Shown: positions 36,001 through 45,871 of the stretch, in pieces
How the letters are laid out: the number at the start of each line of letters is the position of its first letter
Position numbering within the stretch: the stretch's first letter is position 1
NCBI RefSeq assembly: GCF_004011825.1
Contig: NZ_RKLO01000001.1
Location: 519,575 to 583,574 of the forward strand
Length of the DNA: 64,000 nt
Direction: 5' to 3'
DNA from: Rhodococcus xishaensis
GTDB lineage: Bacteria > Actinomycetota > Actinomycetes > Mycobacteriales > Mycobacteriaceae
The notes under the pieces: generated by a model
What the model was told of the DNA's origin: nothing
The model's database searches: none
The model's input: the letters and a program-made list of their open reading frames with translations, nothing else
Translations under genes and position numbers: made by a program

Positions 36001-38670
36001 GTGACCAGTGCGCCAGAGACTCCCCAGAATGCCGCAGATGCCCTTCCCAAGAGCTGGGATCCCAGCGCGGTAGAGGCCGAGTTGTACCAGGGCTGGGTGG
36101 ACGCCGGTTACTTCACCGCCGATCCGTCGAGCGAGAAGCCCGGCTACTCGATAGTGCTGCCGCCGCCGAACGTCACCGGCTCGCTGCACATGGGCCATGC
36201 CCTCGACCACACCCTGATGGATGCCCTGACGCGACGCAGGCGCATGCAGGGCTACGAGGTGTTGTGGCTGCCGGGCATGGACCACGCCGGCATCGCGACG
36301 CAGACGATCGTCGAGAAGCAACTCGCTGCCGACGGCGTGACCAAGGAAGACTTCGGCCGCGAGGCCTTCGTCGAGAAGGTCTGGGAGTGGAAGCGCCAGT
36401 CCGGAGGCACGATCCAGGGGCAGATGCGCCGCATCGGCGACGGTGTGGATTGGAGCCGTGACCGCTTCACGATGGACGAGGGTCTCTCGCGTGCCGTCCA
36501 GACGATCTTCAAGAGTCTCTACGACCAGGGCCTGATCTATCGGGCCGAGCGTCTGGTCAACTGGTCGCCGGTGCTGCAGACCGCGATCTCCGACATCGAG
36601 GTCAAGTTCGAGGAGGTGGAGGGCGAACTTGTCTCGCTGCGCTACGGCTCGCTGGACGACGGCGAGCCGCACGTGATCGTCGCCACCACCCGTGTCGAGA
36701 CGATGCTCGGCGACACAGCGGTCGCGGTCCACCCCGACGACGAGCGTTACAAGCATCTCGTCGGCACCACACTCGAGCACCCGTTCACCGGACGCCAGAT
36801 CCCGATCATCGCCGACGACTACGTCGACCCCGAGTTCGGCACGGGCGCTGTGAAGATCACGCCCGCACACGATCCCAACGACTTCGAGATGGGCCTGCGG
36901 CACAACCTGCCGATGCCCACGATCATGGACAAGGCTGGTCGGATCGCCGAGACCGGAACCCAGTTCGACGGCATGGACCGCTTCGAGGCGCGCGTGAAGG
37001 TGCGGGAGGCACTCGCCGGGCAGGGCCGCATCGTCGCCGAGAAGCGTCCCTACCTGCACAGTGTCGGCCACTCCGAGCGCTCGGGGGAGACGATCGAGCC
37101 GCGTCTGTCGATGCAGTGGTGGGTCAAGGTCGATGCGCTCGCCAAGGCCGCCGGTGACGCGGTCCGCAACGGCGACACCGTCATCCATCCAGCAAGCCAG
37201 GAACCGCGCTGGTTCGGCTGGGTCGACAACATGTATGACTGGTGCATCTCGCGGCAACTCTGGTGGGGCCACCGCATCCCGATCTGGTACGGCCCGAACG
37301 GCGAGGTCCAGTGCGTCGGTCCGGACGAGACCGCACCCGAGGGTTGGGAGCAGGACCCCGACGTGCTCGACACGTGGTTCTCGTCGGCGCTGTGGCCGTT
37401 CTCCACGATGGGCTGGCCCGACAAGACCCCCGAACTCGAGAAGTTCTACCCGACCAGCGTCCTCGTCACCGGCTACGACATCCTGTTCTTCTGGGTGGCC
37501 CGGATGATGATGTTCGGTACCTACGCCGCCGGCGAGCGAAGTGACGAGCGCAATCTCCAGGGCAATGTTCCGTTCAAGGACCTGTTCCTGCACGGCCTCG
37601 TCCGTGACCAGTTCGGCAAGAAGATGTCGAAGTCCCGCGGCAACGGCATCGACCCCCTCGACTGGGTGGATCACTACGGTGCGGATGCCCTGCGCTTCAC
37701 GCTCGCCCGTGGCGCCAACCCGGGCAGCGATCTCGCAGTCGGCGAGGACCACGCGCAGTCGTCCCGTAACTTTGCGAACAAGTTGTTCAACGCCACCAAG
37801 TTCGCGCTGATGAACGGTGCCGTGGTCGCCGATCTGCCTGCCCGGGACCGGCTCAGCGACGCCGACCGTTGGATCCTGGACCGGCTCGAGCAGGTCCGCG
37901 CCGAGGTCGATGAGGCGTTCGAGAAGTTCGAGTTCTCCAAGGCGTGCGAGGCTCTCTACCACTTCGCGTGGGACGAGGTGTGCGACTGGTACCTCGAGCT
38001 CACGAAGGTCCAGCTCGCCGGCGGGGAGGAGCAGGCAGCATCGACCCGTGCCGTCCTCGGAAACGTTCTCGACACTCTTCTGCGGATGCTGCACCCCGTC
38101 ATCCCGTTCGTCACGGAGACGCTGTGGAAGGCGCTCACCGGCGGCGAGTCCGTCGTCGTCGCACAGTGGCCGGATGCCAGTGACGTTGCCGCCGATCCCG
38201 TTGCGGCCCAGCGCATCGAGGACATGCAGAGGCTCGTGACCGAGGTCCGTCGCTTCCGCAGTGACCAAGGCCTCAAGCCGTCGCAGAAGGTGGCTGCCCG
38301 CCTCTCCGGTGCCGCGGAGGCAGACATCGAGGCCCAGCTGACGTCCGTCGCGTCGCTCGCCAAGCTCACCGAGTCCGGGAACGGCTTCGCGGCGACAGCG
38401 TCCGTCGAGGTGCGCCTGAGCAGGGCCACCGTGACCGTCGAACTCGATACCTCGGGCGCCGTCGACCTGACGGCCGAGAAGAAGCGCCTCGAGAAGGACC
38501 TCGCGGTCGCCGAGAAGGAGCTTTCGGGCACTGCCGCCAAGCTGTCCAACGAGGCGTTCCTCGCCAAGGCGCCAGAAGCGGTCGTCGAGAAGATCCGTGG
38601 CCGCCGGCAGGTGGCCCAGGAGGAGATCGCCCGCCTGACCTCCCGTCTGAAGGAGTTGGGCGGAGCGTGA
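36001..38670 (+). CDS. valS: Valyl-tRNA synthetase
   Basis: An 889-residue class I synthetase that charges tRNA-Val. The HIGH motif appears as HMGH (63-66, in [15 protein letters not shown]) and KMSKS at about 541-545. The CP1 editing domain lies between them ([17 protein letters not shown], hydrolysing mischarged Thr), with an anticodon-binding helical domain and a C-terminal coiled coil (about 820-885) typical of ValRS. A 5' T-box is not seen. The stop overlaps folC as GTGA, so valS-folC-DUF4233 form one operon. Confidence 0.98.
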   Translation: MTSAPETPQNAADALPKSWDPSAVEAELYQGWVDAGYFTADPSSEKPGYSIVLPPPNVTGSLHMGHALDHTLMDALTRRRRMQGYEVLWLPGMDHAGIATQTIVEKQLAADGVTKEDFGREAFVEKVWEWKRQSGGTIQGQMRRIGDGVDWSRDRFTMDEGLSRAVQTIFKSLYDQGLIYRAERLVNWSPVLQTAISDIEVKFEEVEGELVSLRYGSLDDGEPHVIVATTRVETMLGDTAVAVHPDDERYKHLVGTTLEHPFTGRQIPIIADDYVDPEFGTGAVKITPAHDPNDFEMGLRHNLPMPTIMDKAGRIAETGTQFDGMDRFEARVKVREALAGQGRIVAEKRPYLHSVGHSERSGETIEPRLSMQWWVKVDALAKAAGDAVRNGDTVIHPASQEPRWFGWVDNMYDWCISRQLWWGHRIPIWYGPNGEVQCVGPDETAPEGWEQDPDVLDTWFSSALWPFSTMGWPDKTPELEKFYPTSVLVTGYDILFFWVARMMMFGTYAAGERSDERNLQGNVPFKDLFLHGLVRDQFGKKMSKSRGNGIDPLDWVDHYGADALRFTLARGANPGSDLAVGEDHAQSSRNFANKLFNATKFALMNGAVVADLPARDRLSDADRWILDRLEQVRAEVDEAFEKFEFSKACEALYHFAWDEVCDWYLELTKVQLAGGEEQAASTRAVLGNVLDTLLRMLHPVIPFVTETLWKALTGGESVVVAQWPDASDVAADPVAAQRIEDMQRLVTEVRRFRSDQGLKPSQKVAARLSGAAEADIEAQLTSVASLAKLTESGNGFAATASVEVRLSRATVTVELDTSGAVDLTAEKKRLEKDLAVAEKELSGTAAKLSNEAFLAKAPEAVVEKIRGRRQVAQEEIARLTSRLKELGGA

Positions 38671-40088
38671 CCACCGAACGCCCGGGAGAACCTTCCCCGG
38701 TCGATCTGGCCGAACTCGCGCTCGTCGAGGCGGAACTGGATAGGCGCTGGCCCGAGAACAAGATCGAGCCGTCGCTGACGAGGATTTCCGCGTTGATGGA
38801 TCTGCTCGGTTCACCGCAGCGGAACTATCCGGCCATCCATGTCGCCGGCACCAACGGCAAGACGTCGGTTACTCGGATGGTCGATGCGCTGCTCACCCAC
38901 CTGCATCGCCGGACCGGACGGACCACCAGTCCGCACCTGCAGTTGGCGACCGAGCGGATCAGCATCGACGGGGCGCCGATTCCGGTGCGCACCTACATCG
39001 ACACCTATCGAGAGATCGAACCGTACATCAAGATGATCGACCAGCAGTCCGAGGCTGCCGGCGGTCCGGTGATGAGCAAGTTCGAGGTCACCACCGCGAT
39101 GGCGTACGCCGCGTTCGCCGAGGCGCCCGTCGATGTCGCCGTCGTGGAGACCGGTCTCGGCGGCAAGTGGGACGCCACCAACGTCATCGACGCGCAGGTC
39201 GCGGTGATTACCCCGATCGGCCTCGACCACGTCGACTATCTCGGTCCCGACCTCGCGTCGATCGCGGGGGAGAAGGCTGGGATCATCAAGACCGGCCGCG
39301 ACGACGGCATTGTCTCGACCGACACCGTCGCGATCCTTGCGGAGCAGGCTCCCGAGGCGATGGACGTGCTGCTCCGGCGCGCGGTCGAGGTCGACGCGGC
39401 CGTCGCCCGTGAAGGATCCGAGTTCAAGGTGCTGCGTCGGCAGATCGCGGTCGGTGGCCAGCAGCTCGAACTGCAGGGTCTCGGCGGTGTGTACCACGAC
39501 ATCTTCCTGCCGCTGCACGGCGAGCATCAGGCCCGCAACGCCTCCCTCGCGCTGGCTGCGGTGGAGGCGTTCTTCGGCGCCGGTCAGGATCGTCAGCTCG
39601 ACGCCGACGCTATTCGCGCTGGCTTCGCGTCAGTGATCAACCCGGGTCGACTCGAGCGCGTCCGCAGCGCGCCGACGGTGTTCCTCGACGCTGCGCACAA
39701 CCCCCAAGGGGCCAAGGCGCTCGCCGCCGCACTCTCCACGGAGTTCGACTTCCGCAAGCTCGTCGGTGTCGTCAGCGTCATGCACGACAAGGACATCGAC
39801 GGGATCCTCGACGCCCTCGAACCAGTCTTCGACGAGCTCGTTGTCACCCACAACGGCTCCCCGCGGGCGATGGACGTCGAGGACCTGGCCAGTCGCGCCG
39901 TGGCCAGGTACGGCGACGAGCGGGTCGTCGTGGCGCCCACGCTGGCCGACGCTCTCGAGACCGCGATCGGGCTGGCGGAGGAAGTTGCCGAGCCCGGTGA
40001 AGCAGTCTCGGGTGCGGGCGTGGTAGTGACCGGTTCGGTCGTGACTGCGGGCGTTGCCCGATCCCTATTCGGAAAGGACCCCGTGTGA
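38667..40088 (+). CDS. folC: Folylpolyglutamate synthase / dihydrofolate synthase
   Basis: A 473-residue Mur-ligase-like enzyme. P-loop GTNGKTS (61-67), the omega/Mg region [22 protein letters not shown], and the C-terminal ligase domain [12 protein letters not shown] are present. It adds glutamate to dihydropteroate and to folates. The GTG start overlaps valS by 4 nt, and the stop overlaps the DUF4233 gene by 4 nt. Confidence 0.97.
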   Translation: MTTERPGEPSPVDLAELALVEAELDRRWPENKIEPSLTRISALMDLLGSPQRNYPAIHVAGTNGKTSVTRMVDALLTHLHRRTGRTTSPHLQLATERISIDGAPIPVRTYIDTYREIEPYIKMIDQQSEAAGGPVMSKFEVTTAMAYAAFAEAPVDVAVVETGLGGKWDATNVIDAQVAVITPIGLDHVDYLGPDLASIAGEKAGIIKTGRDDGIVSTDTVAILAEQAPEAMDVLLRRAVEVDAAVAREGSEFKVLRRQIAVGGQQLELQGLGGVYHDIFLPLHGEHQARNASLALAAVEAFFGAGQDRQLDADAIRAGFASVINPGRLERVRSAPTVFLDAAHNPQGAKALAAALSTEFDFRKLVGVVSVMHDKDIDGILDALEPVFDELVVTHNGSPRAMDVEDLASRAVARYGDERVVVAPTLADALETAIGLAEEVAEPGEAVSGAGVVVTGSVVTAGVARSLFGKDPV

Positions 40089-40495
40089 GCGAGACCCCTG
40101 GCAACTCCGAGCCCGAATTCCGCCCTCCGGCGAACGATCCCTGGAAGGGCTTCCGCGGCGTGCTGTCGGGGACACTCGTCCTCGAAGCGATCGTCGTGCT
40201 GCTGGCGCTTCCAGTGGTGGCCGTCGTCAACTCGAGGGGCCTGACGTGGTTCTCCGGCATCTACATCTGTTTGCTCGCACTCCTGATGATTCTCGGTGCC
40301 GGCGTTCAGGGCCGTCCGTGGGCGATGAAGTTCAACCTGACACTGCAGGTCTTCACGATCCTTGGCTTCTTCGTGGACACAGCACTCGGTGTCATCGGGT
40401 TGTTGTTCGGTGCGGTGTGGCTGTACATCCTGTACTTGCGGAAGGACATCACCCGCCGGATCGAGCGGGGTCTGCTTCCCGGGCAACGAGACTGA
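40085..40495 (+). CDS. DUF4233 small membrane protein (Rv2446c-like)
   Basis: A 136-residue protein with four hydrophobic segments (about residues 24-46, 56-72, 80-98, 99-118) after a Pro-rich cytoplasmic start and ending with a basic helix (RKDITRRIERG). DUF4233 is conserved next to folC in Mycobacteriales, and its function is unknown. GTGA overlap with folC implies coupling. Confidence 0.88.
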   Translation: MSETPGNSEPEFRPPANDPWKGFRGVLSGTLVLEAIVVLLALPVVAVVNSRGLTWFSGIYICLLALLMILGAGVQGRPWAMKFNLTLQVFTILGFFVDTALGVIGLLFGAVWLYILYLRKDITRRIERGLLPGQRD

Positions 40496-40500
40496 CCGTC

Positions 40501-40506
40501 TACGCT
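40501..40506 (+). promoter_or_regulatory. TANNNT -10 hexamer before ndk
   Basis: TACGCT ends 7 nt before GTG 40514. ndk could be transcribed from here as a leaderless mRNA as well as by read-through from folC-DUF4233. Confidence 0.45.
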
Positions 40507-40513
40507 ACTTCCC

Positions 40514-40933
40514 GTGACTGAGCGCACCCTGGTATTGATCAAGCCCGACGGCGTAGCACGCGGCTACGTCGGCGAGATCCTCGCCCGTATCGAACGCAAG
40601 GGTCTGACCATCGCGGCAATGGAGTTGCGGACCGCATCCACCGATGTCGCCGCGACACACTACGCCGAACACGAGGGCAAGCCGTTCTACCCGGGACTGC
40701 TCGAGTTCATCACGTCGGGCCCGCTCGTGGCCGCGGTCATCGAGGGGCCACGAGCCATCGCCGCATTCCGTCAGATCGCCGGCGGAACCGACCCTGTCTT
40801 GAAGGCGGTTCCCGGCACCATACGCGCTGACCTCGCGCTCGACGGAGGCCAGAATCTCGTCCACGGTTCCGATTCGATCGAGTCGGCCGAGCGTGAGATC
40901 GCACTCTGGTTCCCGGTTCTCGCACAGCGCTGA
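40514..40933 (+). CDS. ndk: Nucleoside diphosphate kinase
   Basis: A 139-residue Ndk starting [16 protein letters not shown]. The phosphorylated active-site His117 is in [16 protein letters not shown], and all nucleotide-binding residues of the family pattern look intact. It balances NTP pools using ATP. It lies 18 nt after the DUF4233 gene, in the valS-folC-DUF4233-ndk-rne order conserved with mycobacteria. Confidence 0.98.
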   Translation: MTERTLVLIKPDGVARGYVGEILARIERKGLTIAAMELRTASTDVAATHYAEHEGKPFYPGLLEFITSGPLVAAVIEGPRAIAAFRQIAGGTDPVLKAVPGTIRADLALDGGQNLVHGSDSIESAEREIALWFPVLAQR

Positions 40934-41385
40934 TTCCCGCCATCCAGGACGCTGCATGGCCGTCGAGTCCATGGGGCGTCCTTTCGTTTCACCACCTACC
41001 TGAGCGTCAATAGACAGATACACAGCGCGGGTGTGGGATACTTGAATCGGTCGGGCCGCAATTTTGCTACACGCGGATCCGATCGGATGACACCACGGCG
41101 CGAAGCCCGTCATCGCTGCCCACTGGTACGGAAGAAATCCTTCCACGTGCGGCACGCTGGATGATCAGGCGCTCGCTTCGTGAGCGGTCAGGCGCTCGCG
41201 CCGTGGATCGCCGCCATCCTGCCAGGCACCGCGCGATTTTGTAGTGATAACGGCACTGCGAAGCACGTGGAGCGAGACCATACAATCTCGTACCTCGGTG
41301 CGAGTACACAACGATCGCCCCCGCGCGGCCGCGTCATTTCCGGTTACCAGACGGACGGACGCGCCCGGGGGCTCGAGGAGAATAC
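40934..41385 (+). other. 452-nt noncoding region and leader of rne
   Basis: No convincing gene. A good -10 TACAAT is at 41281-41286 with a weak -35, which would give a leader of about 93 nt. A small hairpin CGCTCGC-TTC-GTGAGCG lies at 41170-41186, and a weaker -10-like GATACT at 41037-41042. GAGGAG at 41375-41380 is the rne Shine-Dalgarno. RNase E commonly regulates its own mRNA through the 5' leader, so this length is worth noting. Confidence 0.5.
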
Positions 41386-44300
41386 GTGGCCGAACAAGCG
41401 CCGCCCGACAACGTTCAGGAACCGATCGCGGAAGCGTCGGTCGAACCGAGTACCCCCCCGGTACTCCCCGAGAAGATTCGCGTCCATGCGCTGGCGAAGC
41501 TGCTGGGTGTGACCAGCAAGCAGGTCCTCGCCGAGGCTGCCGCGTTCGGAACCGAGCTGCGCAGCGCACACTCCAGCCTGCCGCGCGAGATCGCCGAGCG
41601 AATCCACCTGGCCGTGTCCGGTGCCGCCGAGCCCTCCCGGGAACCGGAGACCCTGCTCACCGAGGCTTCGGTCGCCGAGTCCCAGGTCGACGCGGCGGTC
41701 TCAACTGACGCGGCCGCGGATGCGGCCGTCAAGCCCGCGTCGCGCAAGCGCACCCGCAAGAAGGCTGCCCCCGAGGCGGAGACCGCGTCCGAACCGGACA
41801 CCCCAGCTGAGACCGGGGTCAACCCGGCGCATGTAGAGGTCGAGACGACGCCCGGAACCGACGTGCTCGAATCATCCAGCGCCGGCCTGTTCACCGACGC
41901 CGTGTTCGATCGAGGTCAAGCACAGGAGCCGCCGCCCACCGCGGCAACGGCCGCCATGGAGGCGCCCCTGTTTCTGCAGCCCGAGCCTGTGGTTGCCGAG
42001 CCCGCGCCACGTCGTCGCAGCCGCCGCGGCGCCGCAGCTCCAGAACCTGCCGACGAGCAGCAAGCCGAGGCGACCGAGGAAACAGGCGCCGACGACGCCG
42101 AGGAAACAGCGGGTTCGGCTGGGTCGACCGAAGCCACGTCAACCGAAGCCCCGTCAACCGAAGCCACGCCAACCGAAACCGAGGGGGGCGACCAACAGCG
42201 TCGACGTCGTCGGGGGCGGCGCGGTCGCGGGCGTGGCCGCGGTGAACAGCCCGCCGAGGGAGCCGAGTCGGGCGTGAGTCAGGAAGGCCCCACCGATGGC
42301 GGGGTCGGTGCCGATGGCACCAGCGAGATTCGGGACTCGTCGCAGCCCACAGGTGAGCGCACCGAGGGCACCGAACCCGGCTCGGACGTTGAGTCCGGAG
42401 AGGTCGAGCAGGAAGAGTCGGACCAAGCCGCCGAGGGCACCAGTCGGCGTCGGCGTCGGCGTCGGCGTCGCAAGGGCGGCGCCGAGGGTGGCGAAGTCGC
42501 GGCGGAGGACGATCCGCCGAACACCGTCGTGCACGAGCGGGAGCCGCGCAACAAGGCCCGCGCCAAGGACGAGGTCCAGGGGATCACCGGATCCACGCGC
42601 CTCGAGGCGAAGCGTCAGCGTCGCCGGGACGGTCGGGACGCCGGCCGCCGCCGCCCGCCGATCCTGAGCGAGTCGGAATTTCTGGCTCGTCGTGAATCTG
42701 TCGACCGTGTGATGGTCGTGCGCGAGCGGGTCAACGGTGCCAATCCGGCTGCGTCGACCCAGGTCGCGGTTCTCGAGGACGGCGTCCTGGTCGAGCACTT
42801 CGTGACGGGTTCGTCGTCCGCGTCGATGGTCGGCAACGTCTATCTCGGCCGCGTGCAGAACGTGCTGCCCAGCATGGAAGCGGCGTTCATCGACATCGGC
42901 CGTGGCCGCAACGGTGTCCTGTATGCCGGCGAGGTCAACTGGGAGGCTGCTGGTCTCGGCGGCAAGGAACGCAAGATCGAGCAGGCGCTCAAGCCTGGCG
43001 ACCAGGTGCTCGTCCAGGTCAGTAAGGACCCGGTGGGTCACAAGGGTGCGCGGCTCACGACGCAGATCAGCCTCGCCGGCCGCTTCCTGGTGTACGTGCC
43101 CAAAGGCAGTTCCACGGGCATCAGCCGCAAGTTGCCGGACACCGAACGCAAGCGGCTCAAGGAGATCCTGCGAGAGATCGTTCCGGCCGACGCCGGCGTG
43201 ATCATTCGGACGGCGTCCGAGGGTGTCAGCGAGGAGGAACTGTCACGCGATGTGAACCGCCTGCAGACGGAGTGGACGAGGATCCAGGATCAGGCCGACA
43301 AGGCGCAGGCGAAGGGGAGCGGAAGCCCGCAGGCGCTCTATGAGGAGCCCGATCTACTCGTCAAGGTCGTGCGGGACCTCTTCAACGAGGACTTCTCGAA
43401 GCTCGTCATCGAGGGTGAGAAGGCGTGGACCACCGTCGAGGCGTACATCAAGAACGTGGCCCCGGACCTGCTGCCGCGGGCCCAGCGGCACGACCCGGAG
43501 CCGGGCACACCCGACGTTTTCGAGACGCACCGCATCGACGAGCAACTCGCGAAGGCACTCGATCGCAAGGTGTGGCTGCCGTCGGGAGGCACGCTCGTGA
43601 TCGATCGAACCGAGGCGATGACTGTCATCGACGTCAACACCGGCAAGTTCACCGGTTCAGGCGGCAATCTCGAGGAGACCGTCACACGGAACAACCTCGA
43701 GGCCGCCGAGGAGATAGTCCGACAGATGCGGCTGCGCGATATCGGCGGCATGATCGTCGTCGACTTCATCGACATGGTGCTCGAATCCAACCGCGACCTG
43801 GTCCTGCGCCGCCTCACCGAGGCGCTGAGCCGGGACCGCACACGCCACCAGGTCTCCGAGGTCACCTCTCTGGGTCTGGTCCAGATGACCCGCAAGAAGC
43901 TCGGCACGGGCCTGGTGGAGGCATTCTCCACCACATGCGAGCACTGCCACGGACGCGGGATCGTCGTGCACAGCGACCCCATCGAGACGAAATCGGGGGA
44001 CGACGGCCGAGGACAGGCCAAGGAGTCGGGCTCTCGAAAGAAGCGTGGTCGGGACCGGGCGACTGCGGCTGCTCAGGAACCGGCGACCAACGGCCAGCAC
44101 GCTCACCAGACGCCAGAGGAAGCGGCCGCGGACGCGTCCGTCAAGCGGGCACACCCGGTGGCGCTGGCAATGGCTTCCCACCACGCGGACGACCACATGG
44201 AGGACTCCGAGTCGGACGCTGTGAAGGTCGAGTCGGACGCTGTGAAGGTCGAGTCGGACGCTGTGAAGGTCGAGTCGGACACAGGGGACGTCGATTCGGA

Positions 44301-44730
44301 CGCTGCAAAGGCCGGAATCCCCCAGGTCGAGGGCGTGGAGGCTGAGGCAGAGCACGCTGAGGCAGACCAGGCTGAGGCAGAACGGGTCGAGGCTCGGACG
44401 GCTGAGGCCGAGGAGCGCGAACCCGATACGACCGAAGCCGAGCCGGAGGCAGCGCCGAAACCGCGGGCGCGACGGCGGAGTCGGCGGGTGTCGCGGGCGG
44501 CGGCGGCACCGACGGGTGAGGCGTCCGACGCGGGCACGGTGTTCGTGATCCCGGTTCTCGAGCCCACCTCGCAGTCGATGGGCGATCACGAAGTCGAACC
44601 CCAGGCTGCACCGACTCCGCCCGCACCGTCGGAGGCAGTCGCTGACGCCGATGTACAGGTTGTCCGCCGGCCCCGTCGTCGCCGTGCAGCGGCCCGCCCC
44701 GCAGGCCCGCCCACCGACACCGAGGCCTGA
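41386..44730 (+). CDS. rne: Ribonuclease E/G
   Basis: An 1114-residue RNase E. The catalytic core (about residues 440-860) has the S1 domain start GNVYLGRVQNVLPSMEAAFIDIG, Asp ligands in MTVIDVNTG (about 740) and MIVVDFIDM (about 792), and the zinc-link CEHCHGRG (about 850). Long low-complexity arms flank it. The N-terminal ~430 residues alternate acidic/Ala-rich stretches with Arg clusters ([15 protein letters not shown] and RRRRRRRRRR), and the C-terminal tail is acidic and ends in an Arg-rich motif. This is longer than the ~950 residues of mycobacterial RNase E because of extra repeats. It leads mRNA decay and rRNA processing; the arms probably recruit degradosome partners and RNA. Confidence 0.97.
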   Translation: MAEQAPPDNVQEPIAEASVEPSTPPVLPEKIRVHALAKLLGVTSKQVLAEAAAFGTELRSAHSSLPREIAERIHLAVSGAAEPSREPETLLTEASVAESQVDAAVSTDAAADAAVKPASRKRTRKKAAPEAETASEPDTPAETGVNPAHVEVETTPGTDVLESSSAGLFTDAVFDRGQAQEPPPTAATAAMEAPLFLQPEPVVAEPAPRRRSRRGAAAPEPADEQQAEATEETGADDAEETAGSAGSTEATSTEAPSTEATPTETEGGDQQRRRRRGRRGRGRGRGEQPAEGAESGVSQEGPTDGGVGADGTSEIRDSSQPTGERTEGTEPGSDVESGEVEQEESDQAAEGTSRRRRRRRRRKGGAEGGEVAAEDDPPNTVVHEREPRNKARAKDEVQGITGSTRLEAKRQRRRDGRDAGRRRPPILSESEFLARRESVDRVMVVRERVNGANPAASTQVAVLEDGVLVEHFVTGSSSASMVGNVYLGRVQNVLPSMEAAFIDIGRGRNGVLYAGEVNWEAAGLGGKERKIEQALKPGDQVLVQVSKDPVGHKGARLTTQISLAGRFLVYVPKGSSTGISRKLPDTERKRLKEILREIVPADAGVIIRTASEGVSEEELSRDVNRLQTEWTRIQDQADKAQAKGSGSPQALYEEPDLLVKVVRDLFNEDFSKLVIEGEKAWTTVEAYIKNVAPDLLPRAQRHDPEPGTPDVFETHRIDEQLAKALDRKVWLPSGGTLVIDRTEAMTVIDVNTGKFTGSGGNLEETVTRNNLEAAEEIVRQMRLRDIGGMIVVDFIDMVLESNRDLVLRRLTEALSRDRTRHQVSEVTSLGLVQMTRKKLGTGLVEAFSTTCEHCHGRGIVVHSDPIETKSGDDGRGQAKESGSRKKRGRDRATAAAQEPATNGQHAHQTPEEAAADASVKRAHPVALAMASHHADDHMEDSESDAVKVESDAVKVESDAVKVESDTGDVDSDAAKAGIPQVEGVEAEAEHAEADQAEAERVEARTAEAEEREPDTTEAEPEAAPKPRARRRSRRVSRAAAAPTGEASDAGTVFVIPVLEPTSQSMGDHEVEPQAAPTPPAPSEAVADADVQVVRRPRRRRAAARPAGPPTDTEA
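44209..44280 (+). repeat. 21-bp tandem coding repeats in rne
   Basis: Three exact copies at 44209-44229, 44230-44250 and 44251-44271 begin GAGTCGGACGCTGTG, and a partial fourth runs to 44280. Each encodes ESDAVKV. Identical wobble bases indicate very recent expansion of the acidic C-terminal tail. Confidence 0.92.
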
Positions 44731-45006
44731 TGGAAACCTGATGAGATCGTGGCAGTTCGCCGCCCGTGGAGCACGTCGCGGCGAGCTGCCGCTACTGCGG
44801 GGCAACGCGATGGCCCGGTTTGACCCTGGCGGTCGCCTTCCCGTAATCTTGACCGGTCGCTACCCGGCGATATCGCTCTGCTGCGCCCGATTCGGGCCTA
44901 CATCGGGCGCGCAAGGGGTAGCCGCCATACCAGACCAGTCGCGCAGCATCGAAGGCCTCACGGCAGCGGCGCGAGCACGTTCGAATTAGCAAGGGGTAGC
45001 CGTCCG
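44731..45006 (+). promoter_or_regulatory. rplU leader with duplicated Shine-Dalgarno module
   Basis: GCAAGGGGTAGCCG occurs twice, at 44911-44924 and 44989-45002; the second is the rplU ribosome-binding region. GCTACCC at 44859-44865 can pair with GGGTAGC of either copy. This allows alternative folds that hide or expose the real ribosome-binding site. No peptide gene is evident. Confidence 0.5.
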
Positions 45007-45318
45007 ATGGCAACGTACGCGATCGTCAAGACTGGCGGAAAGCAGTACAAGGTCGCTGTTGGTGACCTCGTCAAGGTCGAGAAGATCGAGGGTGAGCCCG
45101 GCACCGCTGTCTCGCTTGCCCCGGTTCTCGTGGTCGATGGTTCGAAGTTGACCACCGACACCGCCAAGCTGGCGAAGATCTCCGTGACCGGCGAGGTCGT
45201 CGAGCAGACCAAGGGCCCGAAGATCCGGATCCACAAGTTCAAGAACAAGACCGGCTACCACAAGCGCCAAGGTCACCGGCAGAAGCTGACGGTCCTCAAG
45301 GTCACCGGCATCAAGTAG
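45007..45318 (+). CDS. rplU: 50S ribosomal protein L21
   Basis: A 103-residue L21 beginning [20 protein letters not shown] and ending [14 protein letters not shown], with the family motif [15 protein letters not shown] that contacts 23S rRNA. It is followed after 61 nt by rpmA (L27), the normal pair. The leader contains a duplicated AAGGGG module and may mediate autogenous control. Confidence 0.98.
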   Translation: MATYAIVKTGGKQYKVAVGDLVKVEKIEGEPGTAVSLAPVLVVDGSKLTTDTAKLAKISVTGEVVEQTKGPKIRIHKFKNKTGYHKRQGHRQKLTVLKVTGIK

Positions 45319-45379
45319 CTCGAGCTACTGAGACAGCTTCTACCGATACAGCTTTTCCGATTCCTGGGAGGGATTCGAC

Positions 45380-45643
45380 ATGGCACACAAGAAGGGTGCA
45401 TCCAGCTCCCGTAACGGTCGCGACTCGAACGCGCAGCGACTTGGCGTGAAGCGCTTCGGCGGTCAGTCCGTCAACGCCGGCGAGATCCTCGTCCGTCAGC
45501 GCGGCACCCACTTCCACCCCGGCGTCAACGTCGGTCGTGGCGGTGACGACACACTGTTCGCTCTCGCTGCGGGTGCCGTCGAGTTCGGCACCAAGCGCGG
45601 GCGCAAGACCGTGAATGTTGTTCCGGAAGCGGCGGAGGCCTAG
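45380..45643 (+). CDS. rpmA: 50S ribosomal protein L27
   Basis: An 87-residue L27, [20 protein letters not shown] then VKRFGGQSV and [12 protein letters not shown]-type motifs. The N-terminus reaches the peptidyl-transferase centre and begins with Met-Ala, without the cleavable extension found in some Firmicutes. GGGAGGG is upstream. A strong terminator follows at 45701-45745. Confidence 0.98.
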   Translation: MAHKKGASSSRNGRDSNAQRLGVKRFGGQSVNAGEILVRQRGTHFHPGVNVGRGGDDTLFALAAGAVEFGTKRGRKTVNVVPEAAEA

Positions 45644-45700
45644 TCTGCCGCCACGTACGGTCCGGGCTCGGTGACGAGTTCGATTCCGTTCCGATCTTCC

Positions 45701-45745
45701 CAGTAGGGGCGGGCGAGGGTCTCAGAACCCTGCCCGCCCCTACTG
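45701..45745 (+). terminator. Rho-independent terminator after rpmA
   Basis: Arms 45701-45714 (CAGTAGGGGCGGGC) and 45732-45745 pair perfectly and continue after one bulged G as AGGGT/ACCCT around a CTCAGA loop. A T-rich tract (TTGTTTCATCATTGTTGTTT) follows. It separates rplU-rpmA from obg. Confidence 0.93.
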
Positions 45746-45871
45746 TTGTTTCATCATTGTTGTTTCATCCATGCTGCGTCTGCTGCGGCACACTGTGTAT
45801 CACCGAGGGCATTTGCTCCGGAAGTGCCCGGAAATCGCCAACAAATACGGACCGAGGAGGATCCGGAAGTC

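Noticed and set aside
35356-38814. A 1152-codon open frame on the minus strand across valS
   Set aside because: It is antisense to a fully conserved valS. High GC makes long shadow frames in the frame whose wobble faces the gene's codons; the translation is Arg/Gly/Leu/Val-rich with no motif.
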